From Mycolicibacter sp. MU0083 (GTDB taxonomy: Bacteria; Actinomycetota; Actinomycetes; Mycobacteriales; Mycobacteriaceae): a DNA stretch of 64,000 nucleotides. Below, piece after piece: positions 41,396 to 50,270 of the stretch. The stretch is taken from positions 124,001 to 188,000 of the forward strand of contig NZ_OY726394.1 in NCBI RefSeq assembly GCF_963378075.1. The letters run 5' to 3'. The first letter of the stretch is position 1. The number at the start of each line of letters is the position of its first letter. The translations under genes were made by a program, and so were the position numbers. Under the pieces are notes generated by a model. That model was given only the letters and a program-made list of their open reading frames with translations. It made no database searches and was not told the origin of the DNA.

Positions 41396-43231
41396 ATGGG
41401 TCACTACAAGAGCAACGTTCGGGACCTGGAATTCAACCTGTTCGAGCTGTTCGGGCTGGAGGAATGCCTGGCGGGGGGCGCTTTCGGCGACCTCGACGGC
41501 GAGACCGTGCGCCAGATGCTGGCCGAGGCCGCCCGGCTGGCCGAGGGGCCGGTCGCCGAATCGTTCGCCGAGGCCGACCGGCATCCGCCGGTCTTCGACC
41601 CGGCCACCCACAGCGTCACGCTGCCGGACGCCTTCAAGGAGTCGGTGCGGGCCTGGCGGGAGGGCGAGTGGTTCCGGATCGGCCTGGACGAGGGGATCGG
41701 CGGGGTGCCGGCGCCGTCGATGGTGTCCTGGGCGATCAACGAACTGGCACTGGGCGCCAACCCCGCGGCGTTCATCTTCATGGCCGGTCCGCCTTTCGCG
41801 AACATCCTCTATCACCTGGGCAACGAGCAGCAGCGGCATTGGGCGTCGATGGCCATCGACCGCAACTGGGGCGCCACCATGGTGCTCACCGAACCCGATG
41901 CCGGCTCCGATGTGGGGGCCGGCCGCACCAAGGCCATCGAACAGCCGGACGGCAGCTGGCACATCGACGGCGTCAAACGGTTCATCACCAACGGCGACAC
42001 CGACGACCTGTTCGAGAACATCATGCATCTGACCCTGGCCCGTCCCGAGGGGGCGGGGCCGGGCACCAAGGGCCTCAGCCTGTTCCTGGTGCCCAAGTTC
42101 TTGCCGGATCCCGAGACCGGAGAGCCCGGCGAGCGCAACGGGGTGTTCGTCACCGGGCTGGAACACAAGATGGGGCTGAAGGTCTCCACCACCTGCGAAC
42201 TGACCTTCGGCCAGCACGGTGTCCCGGCGAAGGGCTGGCTGGTCGGTGATGTCCGCAACGGCATCGCGCAGATGTTCGACGTCATCGAGAACGCGCGAAT
42301 GATGGTGGGCACCAAGGCGATCGCCACGCTGTCCACCGGGTACCTCAATGCGCTGGAGTACGCCAAGACCCGCATCCAGGGCGCCGACCTGACCCAGATG
42401 ACCGACAAGACCGCACCGCGGGTGACGATCATCCACCATCCGGATGTGCGGCGGGCCCTGATGATGCAGAAGGTCTACGCCGAGGGCATGCGCGCGGTGT
42501 ACCTCTATACCGCCGCCCACCAGAACCCCGAGGTGGCGCAACTGGTGTCCGGCGCCGACGCGGAGATGGCGACCCGCGTCAACGATCTGCTGCTGCCGAT
42601 CGTCAAGGGTGTCGGGTCCGAGCGGGCCTATCAATACCTGACCGAGTCGCTGCAGACCTTCGGCGGCTCGGGTTTCCTGCAGGACTATCCGATCGAGCAG
42701 TACATCCGGGACTCCAAGATCGACTCGCTCTATGAGGGCACCACCGCGATTCAGGCGCAGGACTTCTTCTTCCGCAAGATCGCCCGCGACCGCGGGGTGG
42801 CGCTGACGCACCTGGTGGCACAGATCGAAGGCTTCCTCGACAGCGCCGACGGGCGGGCGGAACTGGCCGATTCCCGCAAACTGCTGTCCGCCGCCCTCGA
42901 CGACGGCCGGGCGATGGTGGCCGCGATGACCGGCTACATGATCGGGTCGCAGGAGGAGGCCCGGGAGCTCTACCGGGTGGGATTGGGTTCGGTGCGGTTC
43001 CTGCTGGCCATCGGCGACCTGGTGATCGGCTGGCTGCTGCTGTGGCAGGCCGAGGTCGCACTGGCCGCGCTGGAGCAGGGCGCCACCGGCGACGACCAGC
43101 ACTTCTACCGGGGAAAGGTCGCCGCGGCAAAGTTTTTCGCGGCCAACGTGCTGCCGCGGCTCGGCGCGGATCGCGGCATCGTGGAGAACGAGGACATCGC
43201 GGTGATGGACCTGGCCGAAGACGCGTTCTGA
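41396..43231 (+). CDS. Acyl-CoA dehydrogenase, FadE5-type
   Basis: A 611-residue enzyme of the long acyl-CoA dehydrogenase class with a C-terminal extension of about 170 residues. It begins [18 protein letters not shown], nearly the same as FadE5 (Rv0244c) as recalled, and is of equal length. Motifs: [73 protein letters not shown], and the catalytic Glu in [17 protein letters not shown]. FadE5 takes a broad range of fatty acyl-CoAs. A second fadE5 elsewhere would make this a paralogue, so no symbol is given. The gene starts 50 bp after the protease gene. Confidence 0.88.
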   Translation: MGHYKSNVRDLEFNLFELFGLEECLAGGAFGDLDGETVRQMLAEAARLAEGPVAESFAEADRHPPVFDPATHSVTLPDAFKESVRAWREGEWFRIGLDEGIGGVPAPSMVSWAINELALGANPAAFIFMAGPPFANILYHLGNEQQRHWASMAIDRNWGATMVLTEPDAGSDVGAGRTKAIEQPDGSWHIDGVKRFITNGDTDDLFENIMHLTLARPEGAGPGTKGLSLFLVPKFLPDPETGEPGERNGVFVTGLEHKMGLKVSTTCELTFGQHGVPAKGWLVGDVRNGIAQMFDVIENARMMVGTKAIATLSTGYLNALEYAKTRIQGADLTQMTDKTAPRVTIIHHPDVRRALMMQKVYAEGMRAVYLYTAAHQNPEVAQLVSGADAEMATRVNDLLLPIVKGVGSERAYQYLTESLQTFGGSGFLQDYPIEQYIRDSKIDSLYEGTTAIQAQDFFFRKIARDRGVALTHLVAQIEGFLDSADGRAELADSRKLLSAALDDGRAMVAAMTGYMIGSQEEARELYRVGLGSVRFLLAIGDLVIGWLLLWQAEVALAALEQGATGDDQHFYRGKVAAAKFFAANVLPRLGADRGIVENEDIAVMDLAEDAF

Positions 43232-43244
43232 ACCGACATCAGCG

Positions 43245-43742
43245 GTGCAAACGCGTACCCCGAAACATCGGCTGCCCGACCACGGCTATGCCATCGTCCG
43301 ATGGGCCCATGAGCTGGCCAAGGGGCGCGGCGCGGTGGTGGTGGAACCCGACGTCGAAGCGATCCGGCGCCCCGACGGCGCACTGGCCTTCAACGACGCC
43401 GCCGCGTACAAGACCGTGGCCGACGGGCCGCTGTCGGTGCTGCGGGAACTGCTCGACCTGGAGACGCTGGAGATCCGGGCCTGGAGCAAGGCCGGCTTCG
43501 CCCGGTTTCACCGACGGGCCGCGGTCAAGCAGGTCGATCGGATCTGCCGGGCACGCGGCAGTGAAGCCGCCGTCGACTGGGTGCTGACCAACGCCACCAC
43601 CGGAGAGGTCGACCTCGACGACCTGCGGGATCGGCTCGGCGCGCGACTGTATGCCGCCGGCGGGCGGGATGAAGCCTTCTTCCGCACCCAGGTGGGGCGT
43701 TGCATCGAATCCCGGCGGCGGCAGCGGCAGGGCCGGGGCTGA
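43245..43742 (+). CDS. Hypothetical protein, 165 residues
   Basis: Not recognised. A basic, soluble, mixed alpha/beta-looking protein with no signal peptide or membrane segment. Distinct stretches are HGYAIVRWAHELAKGRGAVV, WVLTNATTGEVDLDDLRD and a basic end RRRQRQGRG. Only one Cys pair (Cys127 region and near the end) and no known metal or nucleotide motif. GTG start with no clear ribosome site, 13 bp after the FadE5-type gene, so it may be co-transcribed. The coding call rests on length, codon pattern and fit in a gap otherwise empty. Confidence 0.5.
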   Translation: MQTRTPKHRLPDHGYAIVRWAHELAKGRGAVVVEPDVEAIRRPDGALAFNDAAAYKTVADGPLSVLRELLDLETLEIRAWSKAGFARFHRRAAVKQVDRICRARGSEAAVDWVLTNATTGEVDLDDLRDRLGARLYAAGGRDEAFFRTQVGRCIESRRRQRQGRG

Positions 43743-43786
43743 GCGGCCGACTGCGCGATGACCGGGCCGTGACCCGTCCGAGGGCC

Positions 43787-44560
43787 TCAGCTGCGCCGTT
43801 GCCGCACCTTGTAGGTCGACGGCCACGACACCCGGGTCTCGTCGCCCACCAGCGCGGTGCCCTTGGTGCCGACGGTGATGTTGTAGGCCTCCTGGCCCGG
43901 GCCGACTTCCCGGTTGGCGTGCTCGGTAGCCAGATAGTAGAGCTGGTCGATCTCCAGGTCGACGAACGCCACGAAGCTGGTCTTGCGCACCGCGTCGCCG
44001 AACCCGGCCGTCATGCGGTCGATCGACAGCCGTGAGGCGAGGGTCGCCGCGGCCAGGATCCCGAACGGAATCACCCAGCAGCACAGGTACACCGGCACCG
44101 AACCGGTGTCGCGTCCGGCGTCGGCGGGTAGTGCGATCGCCGGGATCGACGCCGAAACCAGCATCGCCGCAACAGAACCCAGCCAGATCTGCGTCAACCG
44201 GTTCACGACCGGTGCGAACAGCTCGGATTCCACCACCGCTTCCGGCAGGTCCGCCCGCACGACGTCCTCCACCACCGGCCCGCCCGTGGCGCGGCCGGCC
44301 AGCAACACCGCGAGCAGTCCGGCGAAGCTCACCGGAAGCAGCCAGCGCGGTGCGGCGGCGTCGCCCGCCAAGGGCAACGCCGCCAGCACCGTGAACGTCG
44401 CAACCGCCCCGCCGCCCACCAACCGGGCCGGGCGGCCGTGGTCGCCGGCCACCACGGCCAGCGCCATGGCCAAGGCCAGGGCCGCCGCGATCGACGGCGG
44501 CACATGGCCGACCAACACCCAGTAGACAGCCCAGGGGGCAAACCACACCAGCACGCCCAT
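43787..44560 (-). CDS. Polytopic membrane protein of unknown function, 257 residues
   Basis: About five to six hydrophobic segments fill residues 1-85 and 125-180: APWAVYWVLVGHV, IAAALALAMALAVV, FAGLLAVLLAGRA, and IWLGSVAAMLVSASIPAIA followed by CCWVIPFGILAAATL. A soluble basic C terminus of about 70 residues follows (VAFVDLEIDQLYYLATEHAN). No transport or enzyme signature was recognised. It lies between accessory genes and the Rv0223c-type aldehyde dehydrogenase on the same strand, separated by a hairpin. Confidence 0.6.
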   Translation of the reverse strand: MGVLVWFAPWAVYWVLVGHVPPSIAAALALAMALAVVAGDHGRPARLVGGGAVATFTVLAALPLAGDAAAPRWLLPVSFAGLLAVLLAGRATGGPVVEDVVRADLPEAVVESELFAPVVNRLTQIWLGSVAAMLVSASIPAIALPADAGRDTGSVPVYLCCWVIPFGILAAATLASRLSIDRMTAGFGDAVRKTSFVAFVDLEIDQLYYLATEHANREVGPGQEAYNITVGTKGTALVGDETRVSWPSTYKVRQRRS

Positions 44561-44581
44561 GACCGGCAGTATATGGGCTTA

Positions 44582-44596
44582 CCGTTGCGGCAACGG
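44582..44596 (-). terminator. Short hairpin after the aldehyde dehydrogenase gene
   Basis: CCGTTGC-G-GCAACGG is a perfect 7-bp inverted repeat 25 bases beyond the aldehyde dehydrogenase stop on the minus strand. Its real loop would be larger than one base. It could end the methyltransferase/dehydrogenase transcript. Confidence 0.35.
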
Positions 44597-44620
44597 CAAG
44601 GTGATCGCCGACTGCGCGGC

Positions 44621-46093
44621 TCAGCTGTCCAGCGTGTAGCCCATCGGCATCAGGACGCTCTTCTGCTGGGTGAAGTGCTCCACGCCTTCTTTGCCGTTCT
44701 CCCGGCCGATGCCGGAGTTCTTGTAGCCGCCGAACGGGCAGCACGGGTCGAAGGCATACCAGTTGATGCCGTAGGTCCCGGTGCGGATCTTGCTGGCGAT
44801 CTCGATGCCGCGCGGCACGTCGGAGGTCCACACACTGCCGGCCAGGCCGTACACCGAGTCGTTGGCGATCGCGACCGCGTCGTCCTCGGTGTCGTAGGCG
44901 ATGATCGACAACACCGGCCCGAAGATCTCCTCCTGGGCGATGGTCATCGAGTTGTCCACGTCGGCGAAGACGGTCGGCTCCACGAAGAAACCACCGTCCA
45001 GACCTTCGGGGCGGCCGCCGCCACAGACCAGCCGGGCGCCTTCCTCGATGCCCTTGGCGATGTAGCCCTCGACCCGCTCACGCTGCTTCTCCGAGATCAG
45101 CGAGCCGATCTGGGCACCCGGGTCGTTCGGCAGGCCGACCGGCAACGCGGCGACGAAGTTCTTGACGGCCTCGACGACCTCTTCGTAGCGCGAGCGCGGC
45201 GCCAGGATGCGGGTCTGGGCCACACAGGCCTGCCCGGTGTTCATGATCCCGGCGAACACCAACATCGGGATGGAGGCGGCCAGATCGCAGTCCTCGAGCA
45301 CGATCGACGCCGACTTGCCGCCCAGCTCCAGCGTGCAGGGCTTGAGCAGGTCCGCGGCGCGCTTGCCGATCTCCTTGCCGACCGCGGAACTGCCGGTGAA
45401 GGAGAAGATGTCCACATCCGGGTTGGAGGTCAGCGCCTGGCCGGTCTCGGCGCCGCCGGGCACCACCGACAGCACGCCCTCGGGCAGGCCCGCGTCGGCG
45501 AACGCCTGCGCCAGCAGGTTCGTGGTGAACGGGGTCTCGGCGGCGGGCTTGAGCACCACCGTGCAGCCGGCCAGCAGGGCCGGTCCCAGCTTGTTGACCG
45601 CCAGGAACAGCGGCACGTTCCACGCGGTGATCGCACCGACCACGCCGATCGGCTCGCGGCGCACGATGGTCTGGCCGTAGGAGCCGGTGCGGATCTCCTC
45701 CCAGCTGACGTCGTCGACGGCGGGGCCGGCGAAGAAGTTCAGCGAGCCCAGCGAGCTCATCCAGTGCATGGTCTCCACGCTCAGCGGGGGCTGGCCGGTC
45801 TCGGCGCCCAGCAGCGAGGTGAACTGGTCCTTGCGCTCTTCCATCAGCTTGACGGCGGTGGCGATCACCGCGGCGCGCTCGGCCGGGGGTGTCGACGGCC
45901 ACGGGCCGGAATCGAAGGCGGTGCGCGCGGCGGCCACCGCGGCGTCGACGTCGGCCTTGGTCGCCAGCGGCACCTTGCCGACGTACTCGCCGGTGGCCGG
46001 GCTGTGCACCTCGATGACCTGGTCGGTGGCCGGGGCGGTCCACTTGCCGCCGATGAAGAGCTTGTCGTATTCGGTGATGCTGGAGTCGGTCAT
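44621..46093 (-). CDS. Aldehyde dehydrogenase (Rv0223c-like)
   Basis: A 490-residue NAD(P)-dependent aldehyde dehydrogenase. The start is ATG 46093, chosen over GTG 46102 because a TAGGGT box lies 7 bases upstream. Motifs: VGAITAWNVPLFLAVNK, the cofactor FTGSSAVGKEIGK, catalytic Glu in TLELGGKSA and catalytic Cys in NTGQACVAQTR, then EEIFGPVLSIIAY and PFGGYKNSGIGRENGKEG. It oxidises an unknown aldehyde to an acid. The methyltransferase gene lies directly upstream, as in Rv0224c-Rv0223c. Confidence 0.85.
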   Translation of the reverse strand: MTDSSITEYDKLFIGGKWTAPATDQVIEVHSPATGEYVGKVPLATKADVDAAVAAARTAFDSGPWPSTPPAERAAVIATAVKLMEERKDQFTSLLGAETGQPPLSVETMHWMSSLGSLNFFAGPAVDDVSWEEIRTGSYGQTIVRREPIGVVGAITAWNVPLFLAVNKLGPALLAGCTVVLKPAAETPFTTNLLAQAFADAGLPEGVLSVVPGGAETGQALTSNPDVDIFSFTGSSAVGKEIGKRAADLLKPCTLELGGKSASIVLEDCDLAASIPMLVFAGIMNTGQACVAQTRILAPRSRYEEVVEAVKNFVAALPVGLPNDPGAQIGSLISEKQRERVEGYIAKGIEEGARLVCGGGRPEGLDGGFFVEPTVFADVDNSMTIAQEEIFGPVLSIIAYDTEDDAVAIANDSVYGLAGSVWTSDVPRGIEIASKIRTGTYGINWYAFDPCCPFGGYKNSGIGRENGKEGVEHFTQQKSVLMPMGYTLDS

Positions 46094-46100
46094 GGCCGTC

Positions 46101-46106
46101 ACCCTA
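46101..46106 (-). promoter_or_regulatory. Leaderless-type -10 box (TAGGGT) for the aldehyde dehydrogenase gene
   Basis: On the minus strand TAGGGT fits TANNNT and ends 7 bases before ATG 46093. It decides between two possible start codons. Confidence 0.45.
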
Positions 46107-46139
46107 CCTAGCCGACGGACGGATTAGAACACGTTGCAG

Positions 46140-46916
46140 TCAATGCGTTCGGCCGGGTTGCAGCACCAGCACCAGATTGCTCATCAGGAACTCGCGGATA
46201 CCCGGCAGCGACGTCGCCGCCCACGCCCAACGCGGGTGATAGCGGGGGAAAGCGGCGACCAGCGCACCGGTGTGGCGCGCCCAGTCCAATCCCTGCGCCG
46301 CCGACACCGCGAACAGTGACGATCCGTAGTTGTTCTTCGGCGGATGACCGTTCCGGCGGGTGTAGCGCGCCGCGGCGCGGTGCCCGCCCAGATAGTGGGT
46401 CAGGCCCATCTCGTGACCGCCGAACGGGCCCAGCCAGACCGTGTAGGACAGCACCGCCAGCCCGCCGGGCCGGGTGACCCGAAGCATCTCGTTGCCCAAC
46501 TGCCAGGGCCGCGGCACGTGTTCGGCGACGTTGGACGACAGGCAGATGTCCACGCTGTCGTCGGCGAACGGCAGGGCCATCCCCGAAGCCCGCACGAAGG
46601 TGCCGGCCGCGTTCGCCGGGCGCGGACCGGCGGCGTGCATCTCGCCCGGGTCGGGTTCCACCCCGATGTAGTCGATGCCCGCGCGCGCGAACGCGTCGGC
46701 GAAGTAACCCGGTCCGCCCCCGACGTCGAGCAGGGTGGCCCCGGCCGGGTCGTCGCCGCGGACGCCGCGCCACAGATCGGTGACCAGCGCGGCGGTGTCG
46801 TCGGCCAGCGCCCCGTAGAACCGGGCCGGCGCGGACTGCTCGAAGCGGAACTGGGCGAGCAGGCGTACCGAACGCGCCAGGGTCGCCCGCCGCGCGAACA
46901 GGTCGGTGGCAGCCAT
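46140..46916 (-). CDS. SAM-dependent methyltransferase (Rv0224c-like)
   Basis: A 258-residue class I methyltransferase. Motif I is TLLDVGGGPGYFADAFARAG, motif II the acidic GVEPDPGEM, and the post-motif region DICLSSNVAEHVPRPWQLGN carries the expected acidic loop. The C-terminal half is hydrophobic (PRYHPRWAWAATSLPGI), suggesting a lipid-like substrate or membrane contact. ATG 46916 is set by a TAAGCT box 7 bases before it. Position and length match Rv0224c, described as essential in M. tuberculosis screens; substrate unknown. Confidence 0.82.
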   Translation of the reverse strand: MAATDLFARRATLARSVRLLAQFRFEQSAPARFYGALADDTAALVTDLWRGVRGDDPAGATLLDVGGGPGYFADAFARAGIDYIGVEPDPGEMHAAGPRPANAAGTFVRASGMALPFADDSVDICLSSNVAEHVPRPWQLGNEMLRVTRPGGLAVLSYTVWLGPFGGHEMGLTHYLGGHRAAARYTRRNGHPPKNNYGSSLFAVSAAQGLDWARHTGALVAAFPRYHPRWAWAATSLPGIREFLMSNLVLVLQPGRTH

Positions 46917-46923
46917 CGGGGCC

Positions 46924-46929
46924 AGCTTA
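46924..46929 (-). promoter_or_regulatory. Leaderless-type -10 box (TAAGCT) for the methyltransferase gene
   Basis: On the minus strand TAAGCT fits TANNNT, 7 bases before ATG 46916. The divergent glycosyltransferase gene starts at 46961 and has TACCCT at 46947-46952, so two compact promoters lie back to back in 44 bp. Confidence 0.4.
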
Positions 46930-46960
46930 GGTGCACCGTGCGGGACTACCCTGTACACCT

Positions 46961-48115
46961 GTGTCTGCTGTGCGTTCGGTCCTGCTGCTGTGCTGGCGGG
47001 ATACCGGGCACCCGCAGGGCGGCGGCAGCGAGACCTACCTGCAGCGCATCGGCGCCGAACTGGCCGCCGCCGACGTGGCGGTCACCCTGCGTACCGCACG
47101 CTATCCGGGCGCTGCCCGGCGCGAGGTCGTCGACGGCGTGCGGATCGACCGCCGCGGCGGTCCCTACACCGTGTATCTGTGGGCGGGGGCGGCCATGGTC
47201 GCCGCCCGGGTCGGCCTCGGATCGTTGCGGGGAGTGCGGCCCGACGCGGTGGTCGACACCCAGAACGGGCTGCCGTTTCTGGCCCGGCTCGCCTACGGGC
47301 GGCGGGTGGCGGTGCTGGTGCATCACTGCCACCGCGAGCAGTGGCCGGTCGCCGGGCCGGTGCTCAGCCGGATCGGCTGGCTGGTGGAGTCCCGGCTGTC
47401 GCCGTGGCTGAACCGGCGCAATCAGTATCTGACGGTGTCGCTGCCGTCGGTGCGCGACCTGATCGAACTCGGGGTCGACGCCGAGCGCATCGCGGTGGTG
47501 CGCAACGGTCTGGACGAGGCGCCGCCGGCGACCCTGTCGGCCCCGCGCTCGCAGACCCCGCGGGTGGTGGTGCTGTCGCGGCTGGTGCCGCACAAGCAGA
47601 TCGAGGACGCCCTGGACGCGGTCGCGGTGCTGCGCACCCGGATTGCGGGCCTGCGACTCGACGTGGTCGGCGGGGGCTGGTGGAGCGACCGGCTGATCGA
47701 GCACGCCGCGACGCTGGGCATCACCGACGCCGTGACATTCCACGGGCACGTCGATGAGGTCACCAAACATCAACTGGTGCAACAGGCTTGGGTGCACGTA
47801 CTGCCGTCGCGCAAAGAGGGCTGGGGGCTTGCGGTGATCGAGGCCGGTCAGCACGGGGTACCCACCATCGGCTACCGGTCCTCCGGCGGGCTGTCGGATT
47901 CGATCGTCGACGGGGTCACCGGGGTGCTGGTCGACGACCGTGACGAACTGGTGGAGCAGCTTCACCGGCTGCTGACCGACACCGTGCTGCGCGAGCAACT
48001 CGGCGCCAAGGCGCAGGCGCGCAGCGCCGAATTCTCTTGGCGGCAAAGCGCCGAGGGATTACACCTGGTATTGCAGGCGGTTAGCGAGCGTCGCTACGTC
48101 AGCGGCGTAGTGTGA
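46961..48115 (+). CDS. GT4-type glycosyltransferase (Rv0225-like)
   Basis: A 384-residue GT-B glycosyltransferase; GTG 46961 gives exactly the length recalled for Rv0225. N-terminal domain: LLLCWRDTGHPQGGGSETYLQ, the acceptor-side loop of GT4 enzymes. C-terminal donor domain: VVVLSRLVPHKQIEDALDAV, VHVLPSRKEGWGLAVIEAGQ with the EX7E-type acidic pair, and GYRSSGGLSDSIVDGVTGVL. It transfers a sugar from a nucleotide donor, probably at the cytosolic face of the membrane in envelope glycan or glycolipid synthesis. Divergent from the methyltransferase. Confidence 0.85.
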   Translation: MSAVRSVLLLCWRDTGHPQGGGSETYLQRIGAELAAADVAVTLRTARYPGAARREVVDGVRIDRRGGPYTVYLWAGAAMVAARVGLGSLRGVRPDAVVDTQNGLPFLARLAYGRRVAVLVHHCHREQWPVAGPVLSRIGWLVESRLSPWLNRRNQYLTVSLPSVRDLIELGVDAERIAVVRNGLDEAPPATLSAPRSQTPRVVVLSRLVPHKQIEDALDAVAVLRTRIAGLRLDVVGGGWWSDRLIEHAATLGITDAVTFHGHVDEVTKHQLVQQAWVHVLPSRKEGWGLAVIEAGQHGVPTIGYRSSGGLSDSIVDGVTGVLVDDRDELVEQLHRLLTDTVLREQLGAKAQARSAEFSWRQSAEGLHLVLQAVSERRYVSGVV

Positions 48116-48140
48116 GGCAACAGCGTGCGGAGGTATGCCG

Positions 48141-48566
48141 ATGACCGATCAAGCCACGGATCCCGTCCTGCTCTACGACGGCGTCTGCGGATTCTGCAAT
48201 CGGTCGGTGCGGGCCATCATCCGGTTCGACCGGCACGGTGCCCTGCGATTCGCGGCCCTGGACAGTGACTTCGCCCGCGAGGTTGTGGCGCGTCATCCGG
48301 AACTGGCCGACGTCGATTCGATGGTGTACGTGGAGAACCCCGGCCGGCCCGATGAGCGGGCCATCGTCCGTTCGGCGGCATCCCTGGCGGTGTACCGATA
48401 CCTCGGCGGGGCCTTCCGGCTACTGCTGCTGTTCGGCCTGATCCCGGCGAAGGTGCGCGACTGGGGCTACGACCGGTTCGCGGCCGTGCGCTACCGGGTG
48501 GCGGGGAAGTACGACACCTGCCCGATCCCACCGCCGAGCGTGCGCGCCCGCTTCATCGACGCCTAA
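48141..48566 (+). CDS. DCC-family thiol-disulfide oxidoreductase-like protein (DUF393)
   Basis: A 141-residue protein with the family motif DxxCxxC at Asp13, Cys16 and Cys19 (LLYDGVCGFCNRSVRAII). The conserved AIVRSAASLAVYRYLGG and GYDRFAAVRYR segments follow. ATG 48141 is preferred to ATG 48135 because GGAGG ends 7 bases before it. The redox partner and substrate are unknown; bacterial relatives are often next to membrane genes. It is 25 bp downstream of the glycosyltransferase gene and overlaps the next, convergent gene by 4 bases. Confidence 0.82.
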   Translation: MTDQATDPVLLYDGVCGFCNRSVRAIIRFDRHGALRFAALDSDFAREVVARHPELADVDSMVYVENPGRPDERAIVRSAASLAVYRYLGGAFRLLLLFGLIPAKVRDWGYDRFAAVRYRVAGKYDTCPIPPPSVRARFIDA

Positions 48567-50263
48567 ACCGGGCGGCGGCGCACCCACGGGACCGCGGAGC
48601 CGCCCGCGCCCACCACCAGCATCGCCAGCCACAGCAGGTGGGCGGCCAGCACCGCCCGCCGCGGACCGGGAGGCTGTCCGGGGGCACGCCCGCCGACCCG
48701 GTACAGGGTCAGCGCCGAATCCCGGTAGGCGACCGGCAGCCGCTTCAAAGTCTTCTCGGCAGAACCGGATTCACCCCCGTCGCTGGTCTCCTTGACCACC
48801 CACCCCACCCGGTGCACGCCGAGCGCCGCCGGTTCGGCCCCGGCCAGCAGGGCCTGCTGCACCGCCCGGGCTCGGGTGCCCTCCCCGGGCACGGTCCGCC
48901 CGCCGACACTCAGATCGCCGGTGGCGAACACGTCGGCCCGCACCCACCGCGGCAGCGGGTCGAGTACCGGCGCCGGTCCCGCCCAGTCGAAGCGACGCAG
49001 CGTGTCGGCCGGCAGCACGGCCACCGGGCGCGGATCGGCGTTGATCTTGGCCGCCACCTCCGCCCAACCGGGCGGATAGTGCACCGGCGTGAGCCGCCCG
49101 GCCACCCCCCAGGCCAGATCGGGCAGCACCAGGACCAGTGCGAGACAACACACCGCCGCCGCCCGGGCCGGCGGCAGTCGGTCGCGCAGGCCCGCGATCG
49201 CCCCGGCGGAGGCCAGCGCATAACCCGGCATCGCCAACGCCACCCACTTCTGGCCGTCGCGCAGCACCCCGAGTCCCGGGGCGATGTCGCTCGCCCAGCG
49301 CAGGATCGCCAACCCCGCACCGGTGGCCGACACTGCCAGCAGCAGCACCGTCGCACCGGCCAGGATCAGCAGCGGCCGGGCGGTGGGCAGGTCGCGTACC
49401 GTCGTCCACCCCAGGCCCACCACGCTCAGCAGCACCACGGTGGCCAGCAGCGCGAAGACCGTCGTCCGCGAACCCGGCACCGCGTCGGCGTTCCAGATGC
49501 CGCCGAGGCCCGCCAGACTGCCCAGGGTGCCCAGGCCGGGCTCGGCGCGGGCGGCGAAGGCCGCCACGCCTTCGGCTTCACCGTGGGCGGAACCGGCGCC
49601 CACCACCGTGGCCATCAGCCAGGGCAGGGCGGCGGTCGCCGCGATCGCCACGGCACTGACTGCGCACCACCAGCGCGGCGGCCCCGACCCCGGGGCGGCG
49701 ACGCACACCAGCGCCACCACCGCAGCCAGCAGCAGGCCGGTCGGGGTCAATCCGGCCAGCGCCAGAAAGAACACCAGCCCGAACAGTCCCGGTAGGGGTT
49801 CCGCGGGCCCCGAACGCAGCCCCAGCATGGCCACCGCCACCCACGGCAGGCAGCCGTAGCCGACCAGCAGGCTCCAGTGCCCCTGCAGCAGCCGTTCGGC
49901 CACGTAGGGATTCCAGATCGCGACCGTCACCGCCACCAGTTGCCCGGGCAGCCCGGCATCGGGCAGTACCGCCGCCACCAGCCGTGCCGCGCCGAAACCG
50001 GCCAGCCACAGGCCCGCGAACAGCAGCGCCTTGACCACGATGCCGCCGTCGAGCACATGTGAGGCCAGCGCCACCGCGAAGTCCTGCGGTACGGCCCGCG
50101 GCGCGCTCTCGCCCAGCCCCAGCGCGGCGTCGGTCAGATATGACCGCGGCGTGGAGACCGCGTCGCGCAGCAACAGGTACCCGGGGCGCAGCAGCGGCGC
50201 GCCGATGAGCACGGTGAGTCCGAGTGCATAGCAGGGCGCTATCCAGCGCCGGGCCCGCACCAC
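48563..50263 (-). CDS. Large polytopic membrane protein (Rv0226c-like)
   Basis: A 566-residue protein with about 12 hydrophobic segments in residues 1-370, then a soluble extracytoplasmic region of about 150 residues containing PVAVLPADTLRRFDW and GGRTVPGEGTRARAVQQA. A last membrane helix lies near residues 540-558 (AHLLWLAMLVVGAGG). The layout is that of GT-C glycosyltransferases or their partners, but no clear acidic catalytic loop was identified. Position matches Rv0226c. It starts 7 bp after the stop of the DUF3068 gene, so the two form an operon. Confidence 0.75.
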   Translation of the reverse strand: MVRARRWIAPCYALGLTVLIGAPLLRPGYLLLRDAVSTPRSYLTDAALGLGESAPRAVPQDFAVALASHVLDGGIVVKALLFAGLWLAGFGAARLVAAVLPDAGLPGQLVAVTVAIWNPYVAERLLQGHWSLLVGYGCLPWVAVAMLGLRSGPAEPLPGLFGLVFFLALAGLTPTGLLLAAVVALVCVAAPGSGPPRWWCAVSAVAIAATAALPWLMATVVGAGSAHGEAEGVAAFAARAEPGLGTLGSLAGLGGIWNADAVPGSRTTVFALLATVVLLSVVGLGWTTVRDLPTARPLLILAGATVLLLAVSATGAGLAILRWASDIAPGLGVLRDGQKWVALAMPGYALASAGAIAGLRDRLPPARAAAVCCLALVLVLPDLAWGVAGRLTPVHYPPGWAEVAAKINADPRPVAVLPADTLRRFDWAGPAPVLDPLPRWVRADVFATGDLSVGGRTVPGEGTRARAVQQALLAGAEPAALGVHRVGWVVKETSDGGESGSAEKTLKRLPVAYRDSALTLYRVGGRAPGQPPGPRRAVLAAHLLWLAMLVVGAGGSAVPWVRRRPV

Positions 50264-50270
50264 CGGACGA

